From positions 19,915 to 83,914 of the forward strand of contig CAZPHB010000012.1 in NCBI GenBank assembly GCA_964586595.1: a stretch of DNA of 64,000 nucleotides, read 5' to 3'. The stretch is from REEB481 sp964586595. Its GTDB lineage: Bacteria > Bacteroidota > Bacteroidia > NS11-12g > UBA955. The notes beneath the pieces are model-generated. The model was not told where the DNA came from and did not search any database. It was given only the letters and a program-made list of their open reading frames with translations. Both the position numbers and the translations under genes were made by a program. The number at the start of each line of letters is the position of its first letter. Position 1 is the first letter of the stretch. Positions 35,879 through 44,649 of this stretch are shown piece after piece.

Positions 35879-36153
35879 TACGCTGCGCTTGCCAGGGCTC
35901 ATCACCCATGCCGGCAATGTCATCATACATCGACTGCTACCTGTGCAATAACAGCGTTGGAGGCAGCTGTCAACCTTGTTGAAGTGGTGCTCATCCGGCT
36001 GGTAAAAACAGCTGCTGCAGTTGTGTAGCTGCCGAAAACATTAGGTTCAGCGTCATCCAAGCTCCACCTGCTATTGAACAATTGAACAACCCATCTTGTC
36101 CTTGAAGCACAAACGGGGTTGATAGCTTTGGCAGGCGTGCTTACTTTTGCCCT
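35879..36153. other. 275-bp spacer with no convincing gene
   Basis: The spacer between the PorP/SprF gene and the iron-sulfur membrane protein holds the promoter at 36119-36149 at its right end. A minus-strand frame (stop at 35923) reads for about 50 codons with a Thr/Ala/Val-rich, beta-like composition. It could be the eroded end of a lost gene, but there is no start, neighbour or family match to support it. No strong terminator is visible. Confidence 0.4.
36119..36149 (+). promoter_or_regulatory. -33/-7 promoter of the iron-sulfur membrane oxidoreductase gene
   Basis: TTG at 36119-36121, a 20-nt spacer and TACTTTTG at 36142-36149, an exact -7 match. Only 4 nt separate it from the ATG at 36154. 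Confidence 0.65.
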
Positions 36154-37455
36154 ATGCCTCAGTGGATTTCTCAGATTGTGTTCGCCCTGCTGCTTGCTGT
36201 TTCCATCTGGTTTTTCGTGAAACGCGTGCGCTTTATCAGGAGGAACATCCTGCTCGGCAGGGATGTGGATATTCCCGGTGATTTCAAATGGCGCCTGCGC
36301 ACCATGACCCGCGTGGCGCTGGGACAAAGCAAAATGGTGGTTCGGCCCGTTGCCGGATTCTTCCACATACTCATCTATGCCGGCTTTGTGCTTATCAACA
36401 TAGAAGTGCTGGAAATTCTGGTGGATGGACTTGCCGGAACCCATCGGGCATTCAGCTCCATCGGAATACTGTACGATATAGCCATCGGTTTTTTTGAAAT
36501 ACTGGCCCTGGCCGTGCTTGCTGCCTGTGTGGTTTTTCTGGCGCGCCGCTATGCATTAAAACTCAAGCGCTTGCAAAGTGCGGAGCTGGCAGGGTGGCCT
36601 CAGCGCGATGCCGCCACCATCCTGATTGTAGAAATTGTGCTGATGATGGCGCTGCTTTTCATGAATGCTGCCGATCAGCTGCTCCAAAGCCGCTACCACG
36701 AGGGTTTTCACCATGCCGGAATCTTCCCGGTGAGCACCTTCCTTACGCCGATGCTTGAATCCTGGTCCAACAACAGTCTGATCATGCTTGAGCGCGGCGC
36801 CTGGTGGTTCCACATCATCGGCATCCTGGTGTTCTTAAACTACGTTCCGTACAGCAAACACTGGCACATCATCATGAGCTTCCCCAACACCTGGTTCACC
36901 GCCCAACAACCCAAAGGCGGATTTGCAAACATGGAATCGGTAACTACGGAAGTGAAACTGATGCTTGATCCGTCAGCGGCTGCGCCTGAAGGTTACCAGC
37001 CTCCCACAGGATTTGGCGCCCGTGATGTACAGGACCTCAGCTGGAAAAACCTGATGGACGCTTATACATGCACCGAATGTGGGCGCTGCAGCAGCGTGTG
37101 TCCGGCGAACATCACCGGAAAAAAACTGAGTCCCCGCAAGGTGATGATGAACACCCGAGACCGCCTGGAAACCTACGGTGCAAACATGGACCGTGGCGTG
37201 CAGGATGAACAAACCCTGCATTCATACATCAGCGCAGAAGAACTCTGGGCCTGCACAACCTGTAATGCCTGCGCAGAGGCTTGTCCGGTGAACATCAACC
37301 CGGTGGACATCATCATGCAGATGCGTCAATACCTGGTGATGGAACAAAGTGCAGCACCTTCAGAACTCAACGGGATGCTCACCAACATCGAGAACAACGG
37401 TGCTCCGTGGCAGTTCAGTCCCATGGATCGGGGCAACTGGGCACAGAATGGCTGA
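36154..37455 (+). CDS. Membrane-bound 4Fe-4S dicluster oxidoreductase subunit (NarI-like membrane domain)
   Basis: This 433-residue protein has about six membrane helices in its first 260 residues, like NarI or the membrane part of HdrE, with histidines suitable for haem ligation (for example FHILIYAG and WWFHIIGILVFL). A soluble ferredoxin-type domain follows with two 4Fe-4S motifs: CTECGRCSSVCPANITG near residue 306 and CTTCNACAEACPVNINP near 368. It would pass electrons between a membrane quinone and a soluble partner. The likely partner is the CCG protein at 15023-15802, commonly encoded next to this protein in related genomes as I recall. mutL follows after 46 nt with its own -7 box. The reaction is not known. 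Confidence 0.85.
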   Translation: MPQWISQIVFALLLAVSIWFFVKRVRFIRRNILLGRDVDIPGDFKWRLRTMTRVALGQSKMVVRPVAGFFHILIYAGFVLINIEVLEILVDGLAGTHRAFSSIGILYDIAIGFFEILALAVLAACVVFLARRYALKLKRLQSAELAGWPQRDAATILIVEIVLMMALLFMNAADQLLQSRYHEGFHHAGIFPVSTFLTPMLESWSNNSLIMLERGAWWFHIIGILVFLNYVPYSKHWHIIMSFPNTWFTAQQPKGGFANMESVTTEVKLMLDPSAAAPEGYQPPTGFGARDVQDLSWKNLMDAYTCTECGRCSSVCPANITGKKLSPRKVMMNTRDRLETYGANMDRGVQDEQTLHSYISAEELWACTTCNACAEACPVNINPVDIIMQMRQYLVMEQSAAPSELNGMLTNIENNGAPWQFSPMDRGNWAQNG

Positions 37456-37488
37456 GCGGGCGTTTCGCCAAACCACCGCACATAACTT

Positions 37489-37496
37489 TATTTTTG
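37489..37496 (+). promoter_or_regulatory. -7 promoter box of mutL
   Basis: TATTTTTG, an exact match, lies 5 nt before the GTG start of mutL at 37502. Its position argues that translation starts at that GTG and not at any upstream codon in the same open frame. Confidence 0.55.
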
Positions 37497-37501
37497 CATC
37501 A

Positions 37502-39322
37502 GTGCCTGATTACATCAAGTTACTTTCTGACGCTGTTGCGAACCAAATTGCTGCCGGAGAAGTGGTACAGCGTCCGGCCAGTGTGGTGAAGGAATTGATG
37601 GAGAATAGCCTCGACGCAGGCGCCACGGAAATCCGTTTGTACATGGAAGAAGCCGGAAGCCGGCTGATCCGCGTGATCGACAACGGTAAAGGCATGAGCC
37701 CCACCGATGCAAGGATGTGCTGGGAACGGCACGCCACAAGCAAAATAGCACGTGCAGAAGATTTGTTCAGCCTGCGCAGTTTCGGATTTCGCGGCGAGGC
37801 CATGGCCAGTATTGCAGCAGTGGCTCAGGTAGAAATGACCACCCGGCGACCCGATGATGAAACCGCAACGTATATCCGAATTGAAGGCTCCAAAGTATTG
37901 GAACAAGGGATTGCCGCGGCGCCGCAAGGCACCAGCATCAGTGTTAAGAACCTGTTTTTTAACATTCCGGCCCGGCGCAACTTTCTCAAAAGCCCATCGG
38001 TAGAACTCAGACACATCATTGATGAGTTTTGCCGCATGGCCTTGGCATACCCTGAAATCAAATGCGCGCTGAACCACCATCAAAATGAAGTGTATCGGCT
38101 GGCGCCGGAAAGTCAGGCCAAGCGCATCAGCCAGATCCTTGACCGCATCAAGGAGCAAGATCTGCTGCCGGTAGAGGAGGCAACAGATTGGATGCGCATC
38201 AGCGGTTATGTGGGTAAACCCGGTACTGAACGCAAAACGCGCGGCGATCAGTATTTCTATGTAAACCGGCGTTTCATCAGAAACAGCTACCTGAACAATG
38301 CCGTTCAAACCGCCTTCGACGGGCTGATTTCATCGGATGCTTTTCCGTCGTTTGTATTGTTTCTGGAACTAGATCCGGCCCGTGTGGATGTGAACGTGCA
38401 TCCTACCAAAACAGAAGTTAAGTTTGACGACGACCGTTCCATCTACAGCATTGTTCGTGCTGCTGTGAAACATGCCCTTGGCCTGTATAACCTGGTGCCT
38501 ATGGAACCGCATTCCGGTTTGGGCGGAATCGAGCAACAGCTCAGCACAGCGCCACCGGTACGGCATGCGCCGCCGCCCGTACCCGGACAAGGGGAAAAGC
38601 GGCCCTTTTACAATCCCTTTGCGCAGGAATGGGCGAAACCTCGCTTCCAACAGCCTTGGCAAAATGCCTTTTCGCTTCCCGATATGGAGGCAGATGCACC
38701 CGCGCAGACCGAGCTTCCGCTGAACCTTGAGCCCGCCCCCGGCATCAATGCAAAAACAAGCAGCACCATCAAATTACACAGCGGCCTGATTGCAGCCGGA
38801 TTTGAAGGAAACCTGTATGTATTTGACCAGCAACGCGCCCACGAACGCATCTTGTACGAGCAATTCATCAGAGGTGTACATGACCGCAGCAATGCGTCGC
38901 AACAGCTGCTGTTTCCACGCACCCTGGAATTGAAAGCTGCCGATATGGCATTGCTGGAATCGATGTTGCCCGAACTGCGGCAGATGGGCCTGGATATTGC
39001 AGTATTTGGAAAAAATACCATCATTGTGAACGGACTACCTGCAGAACATCAGCGGGGCAGCGAACAGGTGCTGGTGGACGCTTTACTGGAACAGTTCCGC
39101 AACCAAAAAGACGAACTGAACCTGAGCACTGCCGAACGCGCTGCCCGAGCCCTGGCCCGGCAACAGTCGGTAAGCAGCAAGAAAGAACTCAGCCCGGAAG
39201 AATCCACCGACCTTGCCAACCGACTGTTTTCGTGCAGTCAACCCGGCCTCACGCCGGACGGCAAGCCGGTTTTCATCGGCTTTTCGGCCACAAGCATCAA
39301 CAAACAACTCAAAAAAACCTGA
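37502..39322 (+). CDS. mutL: DNA mismatch repair protein MutL
   Basis: This 606-residue GHKL ATPase couples MutS mismatch recognition to strand incision. The start is the GTG at 37502 (MPDYIKLLSDAVANQIAAGEV), the normal family opening, although the open frame extends upstream. ATPase motifs are intact: GEVVQRPASVVKELMENSLDAGA (residues about 19-41), DNGKGM, HATSKI and FRGEAMASIAAV. A Pro-rich linker near 340-400 leads to the C-terminal dimerisation domain. The DQHAxxE(x)4E-type endonuclease region appears as FDQQRAHERILYEQF (near residue 441), where the first His of DQHA is Gln. Two rhomboid genes follow closely, a gene order I recall from other Bacteroidota. Confidence 0.94.
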   Translation: MPDYIKLLSDAVANQIAAGEVVQRPASVVKELMENSLDAGATEIRLYMEEAGSRLIRVIDNGKGMSPTDARMCWERHATSKIARAEDLFSLRSFGFRGEAMASIAAVAQVEMTTRRPDDETATYIRIEGSKVLEQGIAAAPQGTSISVKNLFFNIPARRNFLKSPSVELRHIIDEFCRMALAYPEIKCALNHHQNEVYRLAPESQAKRISQILDRIKEQDLLPVEEATDWMRISGYVGKPGTERKTRGDQYFYVNRRFIRNSYLNNAVQTAFDGLISSDAFPSFVLFLELDPARVDVNVHPTKTEVKFDDDRSIYSIVRAAVKHALGLYNLVPMEPHSGLGGIEQQLSTAPPVRHAPPPVPGQGEKRPFYNPFAQEWAKPRFQQPWQNAFSLPDMEADAPAQTELPLNLEPAPGINAKTSSTIKLHSGLIAAGFEGNLYVFDQQRAHERILYEQFIRGVHDRSNASQQLLFPRTLELKAADMALLESMLPELRQMGLDIAVFGKNTIIVNGLPAEHQRGSEQVLVDALLEQFRNQKDELNLSTAERAARALARQQSVSSKKELSPEESTDLANRLFSCSQPGLTPDGKPVFIGFSATSINKQLKKT

Positions 39323-39324
39323 AC

Positions 39325-40035
39325 ATGCAGTTTCGCAGCTTCCAACAATTTCCTCCGGCCGTAAAGAACATCATGATCCTTTGCGGCATCATGTTCTTTG
39401 GAACCTTCGTGATGGAAGGCCGCGGCATCAACCTGTACTACATACTGGGCTTGTTCTACTTCGACTCGATATTCTTCAAGCCCTGGCAACTCTTCACGCA
39501 TCTGTTCATGCATGGTGGTATTGCCCACCTGTTGTTCAACATGCTGGCCCTGTTCACCTTCGGGGTATTGCTGGAGAACATCCTCGGAACGAAACGCTTC
39601 CTCATCCTGTATTTTGTTTCGGCCCTTGGCGCGGTGATGCTCGATTACGGCGTGAAGCTGTGGATGATCCACGAGCGCTACGAGTTCTGGTTGATATCCA
39701 AATCCGCTCAGGTTTCCATTATGAATGATCTCGGAACCTATCGGGAACTCGCAAACTGGCTCTTCACGCCCATGGTAGGCGCCAGCGGCGCGTTGTATGG
39801 CATCATGGTGGCCTTTGCTACCTTCTTCCCCAACTCAGAAATGATGTTTCTGTTCATTCCTTTTCCCATCAAAGCCAAATACCTGATTCCCATTGTGCTG
39901 ATCGTGGATTTAGGCTTGGGGATCGGCCAGTTCCGCTGGGATCCGGTGGCGCATTTTGCACATATTGGCGGTGCCGTATTTGGTTATTTTCTGGTACGGT
40001 ATTGGAATAAAACCAGAAGAGATACGTTTTATTAA
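39325..40035 (+). CDS. Rhomboid family intramembrane serine protease (first of a tandem pair)
   Basis: This 236-residue membrane protein has six to seven predicted helices. The rhomboid catalytic features are present: HLFMHGGIAHLLFNM in helix 2, the nucleophile serine in GASGALYG (about residue 154) and the catalytic histidine in HFAHIGGAVFGY near 214. The ATG at 39325 is 2 nt after the mutL stop; the longer open frame overlaps mutL and is a shadow. A second rhomboid follows after 12 nt. The substrate is unknown. Confidence 0.92.
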   Translation: MQFRSFQQFPPAVKNIMILCGIMFFGTFVMEGRGINLYYILGLFYFDSIFFKPWQLFTHLFMHGGIAHLLFNMLALFTFGVLLENILGTKRFLILYFVSALGAVMLDYGVKLWMIHERYEFWLISKSAQVSIMNDLGTYRELANWLFTPMVGASGALYGIMVAFATFFPNSEMMFLFIPFPIKAKYLIPIVLIVDLGLGIGQFRWDPVAHFAHIGGAVFGYFLVRYWNKTRRDTFY

Positions 40036-40047
40036 GCCTCTACACAC

Positions 40048-40905
40048 ATGCAGTTTTTAGATCCTTTGCGTTCGAAATTGGGACTGAGCCGCTCGGCAAC
40101 AGTTGACCTGATGCTGCTCAATGTATTGGTATTTATTGCCACCGGACTGCTTGGACTGATTCCCATCACAAGGCCCCTGGTTGACTTGCTTCGCCTCCAG
40201 CCCGAATGGAATACACTGATTGGCCAACCCTGGTCACTGATCAGCTACATTTTTCTACACGCCGGCTTCATGCACTTATTGGGCAATATGTTGTGGCTGT
40301 TCTTTATAGGTACCATCCTGGAAGACCTTATTGGCCGGCAGCATCTGTTCCGGTTGTTCTTATTTGGCGGTTTGGCCGGCGGCCTGTTGTTCGTGTTGAG
40401 TTACAACCTGATTCCCTTCTTTGCCGAACAAACCCTGCTGCCCATGGTCGGCGCATCGGGGGGCGTAACAGCCATCATCGTTGCCGCAGCAAGTTTTCGC
40501 CCTACCTACACCATCTACCTCTTTGGCGTTTTGCCCATCCAGCTGCGCTGGATTGCCCTGTTCAGGGTATTTACAGATTTGGCCGGTCTTGGCGATGGCA
40601 TGAACGACGGTGGACAGCTGGCGCACCTGGGCGGCGCTGCCTTTGGATTGATGTATGCATTGTCCCTGAAAGGCTCACTTCCTTCATGGTTGCAATTTTC
40701 GCTGCCAAAAAGAACCAAAAAACCCAAACGCAGCCACCAGGTATGGATCAACGCTCCTGAACGTGCAGCAACAAAGGGAACCACCAGAACAAACAAACCC
40801 AATCAGGCAGAAATAGATGCCATTCTGGATAAAATAAACCGAAGTGGTTACCAAAGCCTGAGCGAAGAAGAAAAACAAACCCTGTTCCGGGCAAGCAGCG
40901 ACTGA
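40048..40905 (+). CDS. Rhomboid family intramembrane serine protease with cytosolic tail (second of the pair)
   Basis: This 285-residue protein has rhomboid features HAGFMHLLGNMLWLF in helix 2, the nucleophile serine in VGASGGVTA (about residue 135) and the histidine in LAHLGGAAFG near 195. Unlike the first rhomboid it has a soluble, Lys-rich C-terminal tail of about 70 residues. The tail ends in a helical motif (EIDAILDKINRSGYQSLSEE) found on many Bacteroidota rhomboids. It is followed after one base by the EEP-family gene, so the four genes from mutL probably form one transcript. Confidence 0.92.
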   Translation: MQFLDPLRSKLGLSRSATVDLMLLNVLVFIATGLLGLIPITRPLVDLLRLQPEWNTLIGQPWSLISYIFLHAGFMHLLGNMLWLFFIGTILEDLIGRQHLFRLFLFGGLAGGLLFVLSYNLIPFFAEQTLLPMVGASGGVTAIIVAAASFRPTYTIYLFGVLPIQLRWIALFRVFTDLAGLGDGMNDGGQLAHLGGAAFGLMYALSLKGSLPSWLQFSLPKRTKKPKRSHQVWINAPERAATKGTTRTNKPNQAEIDAILDKINRSGYQSLSEEEKQTLFRASSD

Positions 40906-40906
40906 T

Positions 40907-41995
40907 ATGGGAACTTCCTGGCTGATGCGCGTGCTGAATGTTTTGGCACTGCCCTTCTTCGGGGCAGTATGGCTGGGTTTGCTGCTTTCCTGCCTTGCCC
41001 CATACGTTGATCCCCGAACCACAACGCTATTCGCCTTTGCAGGTCTGGCATTTCCCTTCTTGTTTCTGATCAACCTTTTTTTTCTGATTTATTGGACCAC
41101 ACAACTGCGGAAACGCGCCTTGGTATCGCTGTTGGCGCTGTTGCCCGCAATGTATTTCGCCGGTGCCTACATACAATTAGGCGCCAAAGCCCTGCCCCCC
41201 GACAAAGAAGGAATCCGGTTCGCTTCCTTAAACACCCAGCTTTTGGGCCACCACCAAGGTACAAATACCGCCAATGTTGTTGCCGATGCCATGGCCCGGG
41301 CACTTCCAACTTTGGTGTGTATGCAGGAATTTCTGAATAAAGGAAAAGGCGACAGCAGCACCGTTAAATTCTTCCAAAAAAGATTGCACCTCCCCTATGC
41401 CTATTTTGAACGGCTGAACGATGGACGCAAATACGGACAATACGGAATGCTGATTTTAAGCCGGTACAAACAAATCAGACGCGGCATCATCAACTTCGCC
41501 TACAACACCGGGAACATGTGTATTTGGGCAGACCTGCTGTACGAAAAAGACACCATACGCGTGTACAACATCCACCTGCAATCCATCCGCTTCGGCCGAT
41601 CCGATTATCGCTTCATCAAACAGGGCGCTGCCGACAACGAAAAGCGACTGGAAGGCAGCCGCAACATCCTGCGCCGCATGCACCGAGCCTGGAAGATGCG
41701 CGCCGTGCAGGTTGATTCCCTGAAAGCACACATCGCAGCATGCCCGCATCCGGTAATCCTTTCCGGTGACTTCAACGACGCACCCATGAGCCATACCTAT
41801 TACCGGCTGTCGCAAGGATTATTGGATGCTTTCAAAGAAAGTGGTTCGGGCCTGAACCGGACTTATCAGGGACCTTTCCCCAGCTTCCGCATTGATTACC
41901 TGTTGCACAGCGATTACTTTACTTCCTATGATTACAGCACCGACGCCAGGGTGCCCAGCGACCATAAAATGATCATCGGTACACTCGTGCACTGA
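40907..41995 (+). CDS. Membrane-anchored endonuclease/exonuclease/phosphatase (EEP) family hydrolase
   Basis: This 362-residue protein starts with two or three membrane helices (about residues 10-85), then an EEP domain. Catalytic motifs are visible: ASLNTQLLG (about 104), the metal-binding Glu in CMQEFLN (about 138), VYNIHLQS, SGDFNDAP near 285 and the terminal VPSDHKMIIG (about 350). EEP enzymes cleave phosphodiesters in DNA, RNA, sphingolipids or inositol phosphates. The membrane anchor suggests the active domain faces one side of the inner membrane. The ATG is one base after the preceding stop. The substrate is unknown. Confidence 0.88.
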   Translation: MGTSWLMRVLNVLALPFFGAVWLGLLLSCLAPYVDPRTTTLFAFAGLAFPFLFLINLFFLIYWTTQLRKRALVSLLALLPAMYFAGAYIQLGAKALPPDKEGIRFASLNTQLLGHHQGTNTANVVADAMARALPTLVCMQEFLNKGKGDSSTVKFFQKRLHLPYAYFERLNDGRKYGQYGMLILSRYKQIRRGIINFAYNTGNMCIWADLLYEKDTIRVYNIHLQSIRFGRSDYRFIKQGAADNEKRLEGSRNILRRMHRAWKMRAVQVDSLKAHIAACPHPVILSGDFNDAPMSHTYYRLSQGLLDAFKESGSGLNRTYQGPFPSFRIDYLLHSDYFTSYDYSTDARVPSDHKMIIGTLVH

Positions 41996-42037
41996 AATTC
42001 CTGATACGGGTCATAACCTGCCCTTCATGGTCTGGTG

Positions 42038-42045
42038 TAATTTTG
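42038..42045 (+). promoter_or_regulatory. -7 promoter box of trhO
   Basis: TAATTTTG, an exact match, 6 nt before the ATG at 42052. Confidence 0.55.
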
Positions 42046-42051
42046 CCTGTT

Positions 42052-43080
42052 ATGACGGTATTGCATAACCGCATCAATAAAAAAGAACTCAAGGCCCGCA
42101 TGATGGCCGATCCAACGCCACGCACCACCCTTTCTTTTTACCGCTACGTTCCTATTGATCATGTGCAGGAGTTTCGCGACCAGCGCTATCGTGAATGGAC
42201 AAAACTTGGCGTACTTGGACGTGTTTATGTGGCGCACGAAGGCATTAATGCGCAAATCAGCGTTCCCACCGCGCTGCTGGAACAATTCCGCGAAGCCCTG
42301 TACCGGCTCCCGGGACTGGCCGAAACCCGATTGAATTTCGCAGTGGACGACAACGGAAAATCCTTCTACAAACTCGACCTGAAGGTGCGCCATAAGATTG
42401 TGTCGGATGGAATTGACGACCCCAGCTTTAACCCTGCCCAAACAGGGACGCATCTGAAAGCGGAAGATTGGAACCGCTTGGCGGAAGAAGATGATGTGGT
42501 TATTGTGGACATGCGCAATCAATATGAAAGCGAAGTTGGCCATTTCGAAGGTGCCATCCTGCCCGATTGCGATACCTTCCGGGAAGAATTAGACAAGGTA
42601 ATCCAACTCATTGGCGAGGAAAAAGATAAGAAAGTAATGATGTACTGCACGGGCGGCATCCGTTGTGAAAAGGCCAGCGCCTGGATGAAGCACAAGGGTT
42701 TCCCCAATGTATATCAGCTGGAAGGCGGAATTATTCAATACGCCCGTCGCATCAAAGAACTGGGATTGCCGAGCAAGTTTCACGGAAAGAACTTTGTATT
42801 TGACGAACGCCTGGGTGAGCGCATCACTCCTGAAATCATTGCCCATTGCCATCAATGCGGTCAGGCTGCCGATACGCATGTGAATTGTGCCAACGACGCC
42901 TGCCACCTGCTGTTTATTCAGTGTGAGGCCTGTGCACAAAACATGGAGGGCTGCTGCTCTAATGAATGTCGCGAGGTGATTCACCTGCCTGAAGAGGAGC
43001 AGCGTGCCCTGCGCAAACGCATCCGCAAAAACAGCGGCACCGCACATTACCGCGGGCTGCGCCTGCTGAACAATACCTGA
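42052..43080 (+). CDS. trhO: tRNA uridine(34) hydroxylase TrhO (rhodanese domain)
   Basis: This 342-residue enzyme hydroxylates U34 of tRNA to 5-hydroxyuridine, a precursor of cmo5U-type modifications. The N-terminal domain (GRVYVAHEGINAQIS near residue 55) matches the TrhO family. The central rhodanese domain has its active-site cysteine in YCTGGIRCEKAS (about 199-210). The C-terminal part carries a cysteine-rich, probably zinc-binding region (HCHQCGQAADTHVNC, then CEACAQNMEGCCSNEC). The ATG at 42052 is preferred over an in-frame TTG at 42043 that lies inside the -7 box. Confidence 0.93.
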   Translation: MTVLHNRINKKELKARMMADPTPRTTLSFYRYVPIDHVQEFRDQRYREWTKLGVLGRVYVAHEGINAQISVPTALLEQFREALYRLPGLAETRLNFAVDDNGKSFYKLDLKVRHKIVSDGIDDPSFNPAQTGTHLKAEDWNRLAEEDDVVIVDMRNQYESEVGHFEGAILPDCDTFREELDKVIQLIGEEKDKKVMMYCTGGIRCEKASAWMKHKGFPNVYQLEGGIIQYARRIKELGLPSKFHGKNFVFDERLGERITPEIIAHCHQCGQAADTHVNCANDACHLLFIQCEACAQNMEGCCSNECREVIHLPEEEQRALRKRIRKNSGTAHYRGLRLLNNT

Positions 43081-43177
43081 TTGTTTTTGTATCGGATTTT
43101 TTCGGTTTCACCACCGCTGCAAACGTGGCGCAAACCTGCTGTGTCGCGATGTGCAGGTTTCTTCTTGATGTTGATGC

Positions 43178-43211
43178 ATAAAAAAAGGGTCAGTTGAAAC
43201 GCTGACCCTTT
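43178..43211 (-). terminator. Intrinsic terminator after metK
   Basis: On the minus strand a perfect 10-bp stem (AAAGGGTCAG with CTGACCCTTT) with an 8-nt loop is followed by a run of T. It ends the metK transcript, 56 nt past its stop codon. Confidence 0.8.
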
Positions 43212-43216
43212 AGATG

Positions 43217-43262
43217 CCATCCGGGTTTGAACCCGAGATGGTAACATTTGCCTTGCGGCAAA
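43217..43262. other. Two further hairpins between metK and its terminator; one resembles a tRNA T-arm
   Basis: The first hairpin (43217-43241) pairs CCATC and CGGGTT with AACCCG and GATGG around a 2-nt loop. On the minus strand its core reads TCGGGTTCAAACCCGGA, resembling a tRNA T-arm (loop TTCAAAC) with one stem mismatch. The second (43247-43262) pairs TTTGCC with GGCAAA. No complete tRNA can be folded because metK occupies the upstream side. Confidence 0.5.
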
Positions 43263-43266
43263 CAGA

Positions 43267-44565
43267 TTATTTCAGTTTAAACGCCTTCTTCACGGCAGGA
43301 ACCGCATCCAGGTTTTCCCATGGAAACAGGGTAACCTTCATGGTCTTTTCATTTTTCTTACCCTTGTTGAAGGTTTTGCTTACCGTTTTGGTTTCGCGGC
43401 CCATGTGTCCGTAAGCGGCTGTTTCCAGATAAATTGGGGTGCGCAGCTTGAAACGGGTTTCGATGTTGTACGGGCGCAGGTTGAATTCCTTCATGCCCAT
43501 GATTTTTGCGGCAATTTCGCCATCCGTCATGTTCACCTTGGAAGTTCCGTAGGTATTTACATAAACACCTATCGGATCTGCCACGCCAATGGCGTAGCTC
43601 ACCTGCACCAAACATTCATCACATACACCGGCAGCTACCAGATTCTTGGCAATGTGGCGGGTAGCATACGCTGCGCTGCGGTCCACTTTACTCGGATCTT
43701 TTCCGCTGAAAGCGCCGCCGCCGTGGGCACCGCGTCCGCCGTAGGTATCAACGATGATTTTACGTCCGGTAAGTCCGGTATCGCCGTGCGGTCCGCCAAT
43801 CACGAACTTTCCGGTAGGATTTACGTGGAATTTGATGTCGGCACCGAACAAGCCATGCAGCCTTTTGGGCAGCTTCTTCTTCACGGCAGGCACCAATATT
43901 TCGCGCACGTCTTTGTCAATCTGCGCGAGCATGGCTTCGTCAGCTTTTTGCACATCAGCCGCCTTGGGAGATTTAGGCTGGATGAAGTCATCGTGCTGGG
44001 TACTGAGCACGATGGCGTCGATGCGCATGGGTTTATTGTCGTCTGAATATTCAATGGTTACCTGGCTTTTGGCATCGGGGCGCAGGTATTTCATCTTTTT
44101 ACCTTCGCGGCGGATGGCTGCCAGCTCTTCCAACAGCATGTGCGACAGGCTGAGCGGAAGCGGCATATAGTTATCGGTTTCGTTGGTGGCATAACCAAAC
44201 ATCATGCCCTGGTCACCGGCGCCCTGGTCTTCGCGGTTTTTGCGGTCAACGCCCTGGTTGATGTCGGGGCTTTGCTCGTGGATGGCGCTCAGAATGCCGC
44301 AGCTGTTTGCTTCAAACATGTACTCAGCGCGGGTATAACCGATTTTGCGAATCACCTCACGTGCAATCTCCTGCACGTCCAGGTTGGCTTCAGATTTTAC
44401 TTCGCCGGCTAGAACCACCTGACCAGTAGTCACCAAGGTTTCACAAGCTACTTTACTTTCAGGATCGAAAGCCAGAAAATGATCGATGAGGGCGTCTGAA
44501 ATTTGGTCGGCTACTTTGTCCGGATGTCCTTCGGATACGGATTCAGATGTGAAGAAATATGGCAT
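43267..44565 (-). CDS. metK: S-adenosylmethionine synthase
   Basis: This 432-residue enzyme makes S-adenosylmethionine from methionine and ATP. The start FTSESVSEGHPDKVADQISDA, the hexapeptide GAGDQG (about residue 117-122), the GGPHGDTGLTGRKIIVDTYGG block (about 263) and the P-loop-like GGGAFSGKDPSKVDRSAAY (about 287) are all present. It is about 45 residues longer than the E. coli enzyme, with additional Lys-rich segments near 155-215 and at the C-terminus, as is usual in Bacteroidota. Transcription ends at the hairpin at 43178-43211. The upstream spacer is too short for a SAM riboswitch. Confidence 0.96.
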   Translation of the reverse strand: MPYFFTSESVSEGHPDKVADQISDALIDHFLAFDPESKVACETLVTTGQVVLAGEVKSEANLDVQEIAREVIRKIGYTRAEYMFEANSCGILSAIHEQSPDINQGVDRKNREDQGAGDQGMMFGYATNETDNYMPLPLSLSHMLLEELAAIRREGKKMKYLRPDAKSQVTIEYSDDNKPMRIDAIVLSTQHDDFIQPKSPKAADVQKADEAMLAQIDKDVREILVPAVKKKLPKRLHGLFGADIKFHVNPTGKFVIGGPHGDTGLTGRKIIVDTYGGRGAHGGGAFSGKDPSKVDRSAAYATRHIAKNLVAAGVCDECLVQVSYAIGVADPIGVYVNTYGTSKVNMTDGEIAAKIMGMKEFNLRPYNIETRFKLRTPIYLETAAYGHMGRETKTVSKTFNKGKKNEKTMKVTLFPWENLDAVPAVKKAFKLK

Positions 44566-44580
44566 CGTTTAATACGGTCG

Positions 44581-44588
44581 CGAAGATA
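44581..44588 (-). promoter_or_regulatory. Possible -7 box of metK
   Basis: Minus-strand TATCTTCG, one mismatch to TAnnTTTG, 15 nt before the ATG at 44565. Confidence 0.4.
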
Positions 44589-44649
44589 AGCATAGAAATC
44601 TCTTTCATTTGCACAACGGATCCGGTGCCAAAGGCCGGATTTACGCTTG

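Noticed and set aside
37349..37501. Upstream N-terminal extension of MutL
   Set aside because: The extension overlaps the preceding iron-sulfur gene and crosses the -7 box; family members start at the segment encoded from the GTG at 37502.
44566..44649. SAM riboswitch upstream of metK
   Set aside because: The spacer to the divergent transporter is only about 84 bp and holds no recognisable SAM aptamer core; a -7 box lies 15 nt from the ATG.
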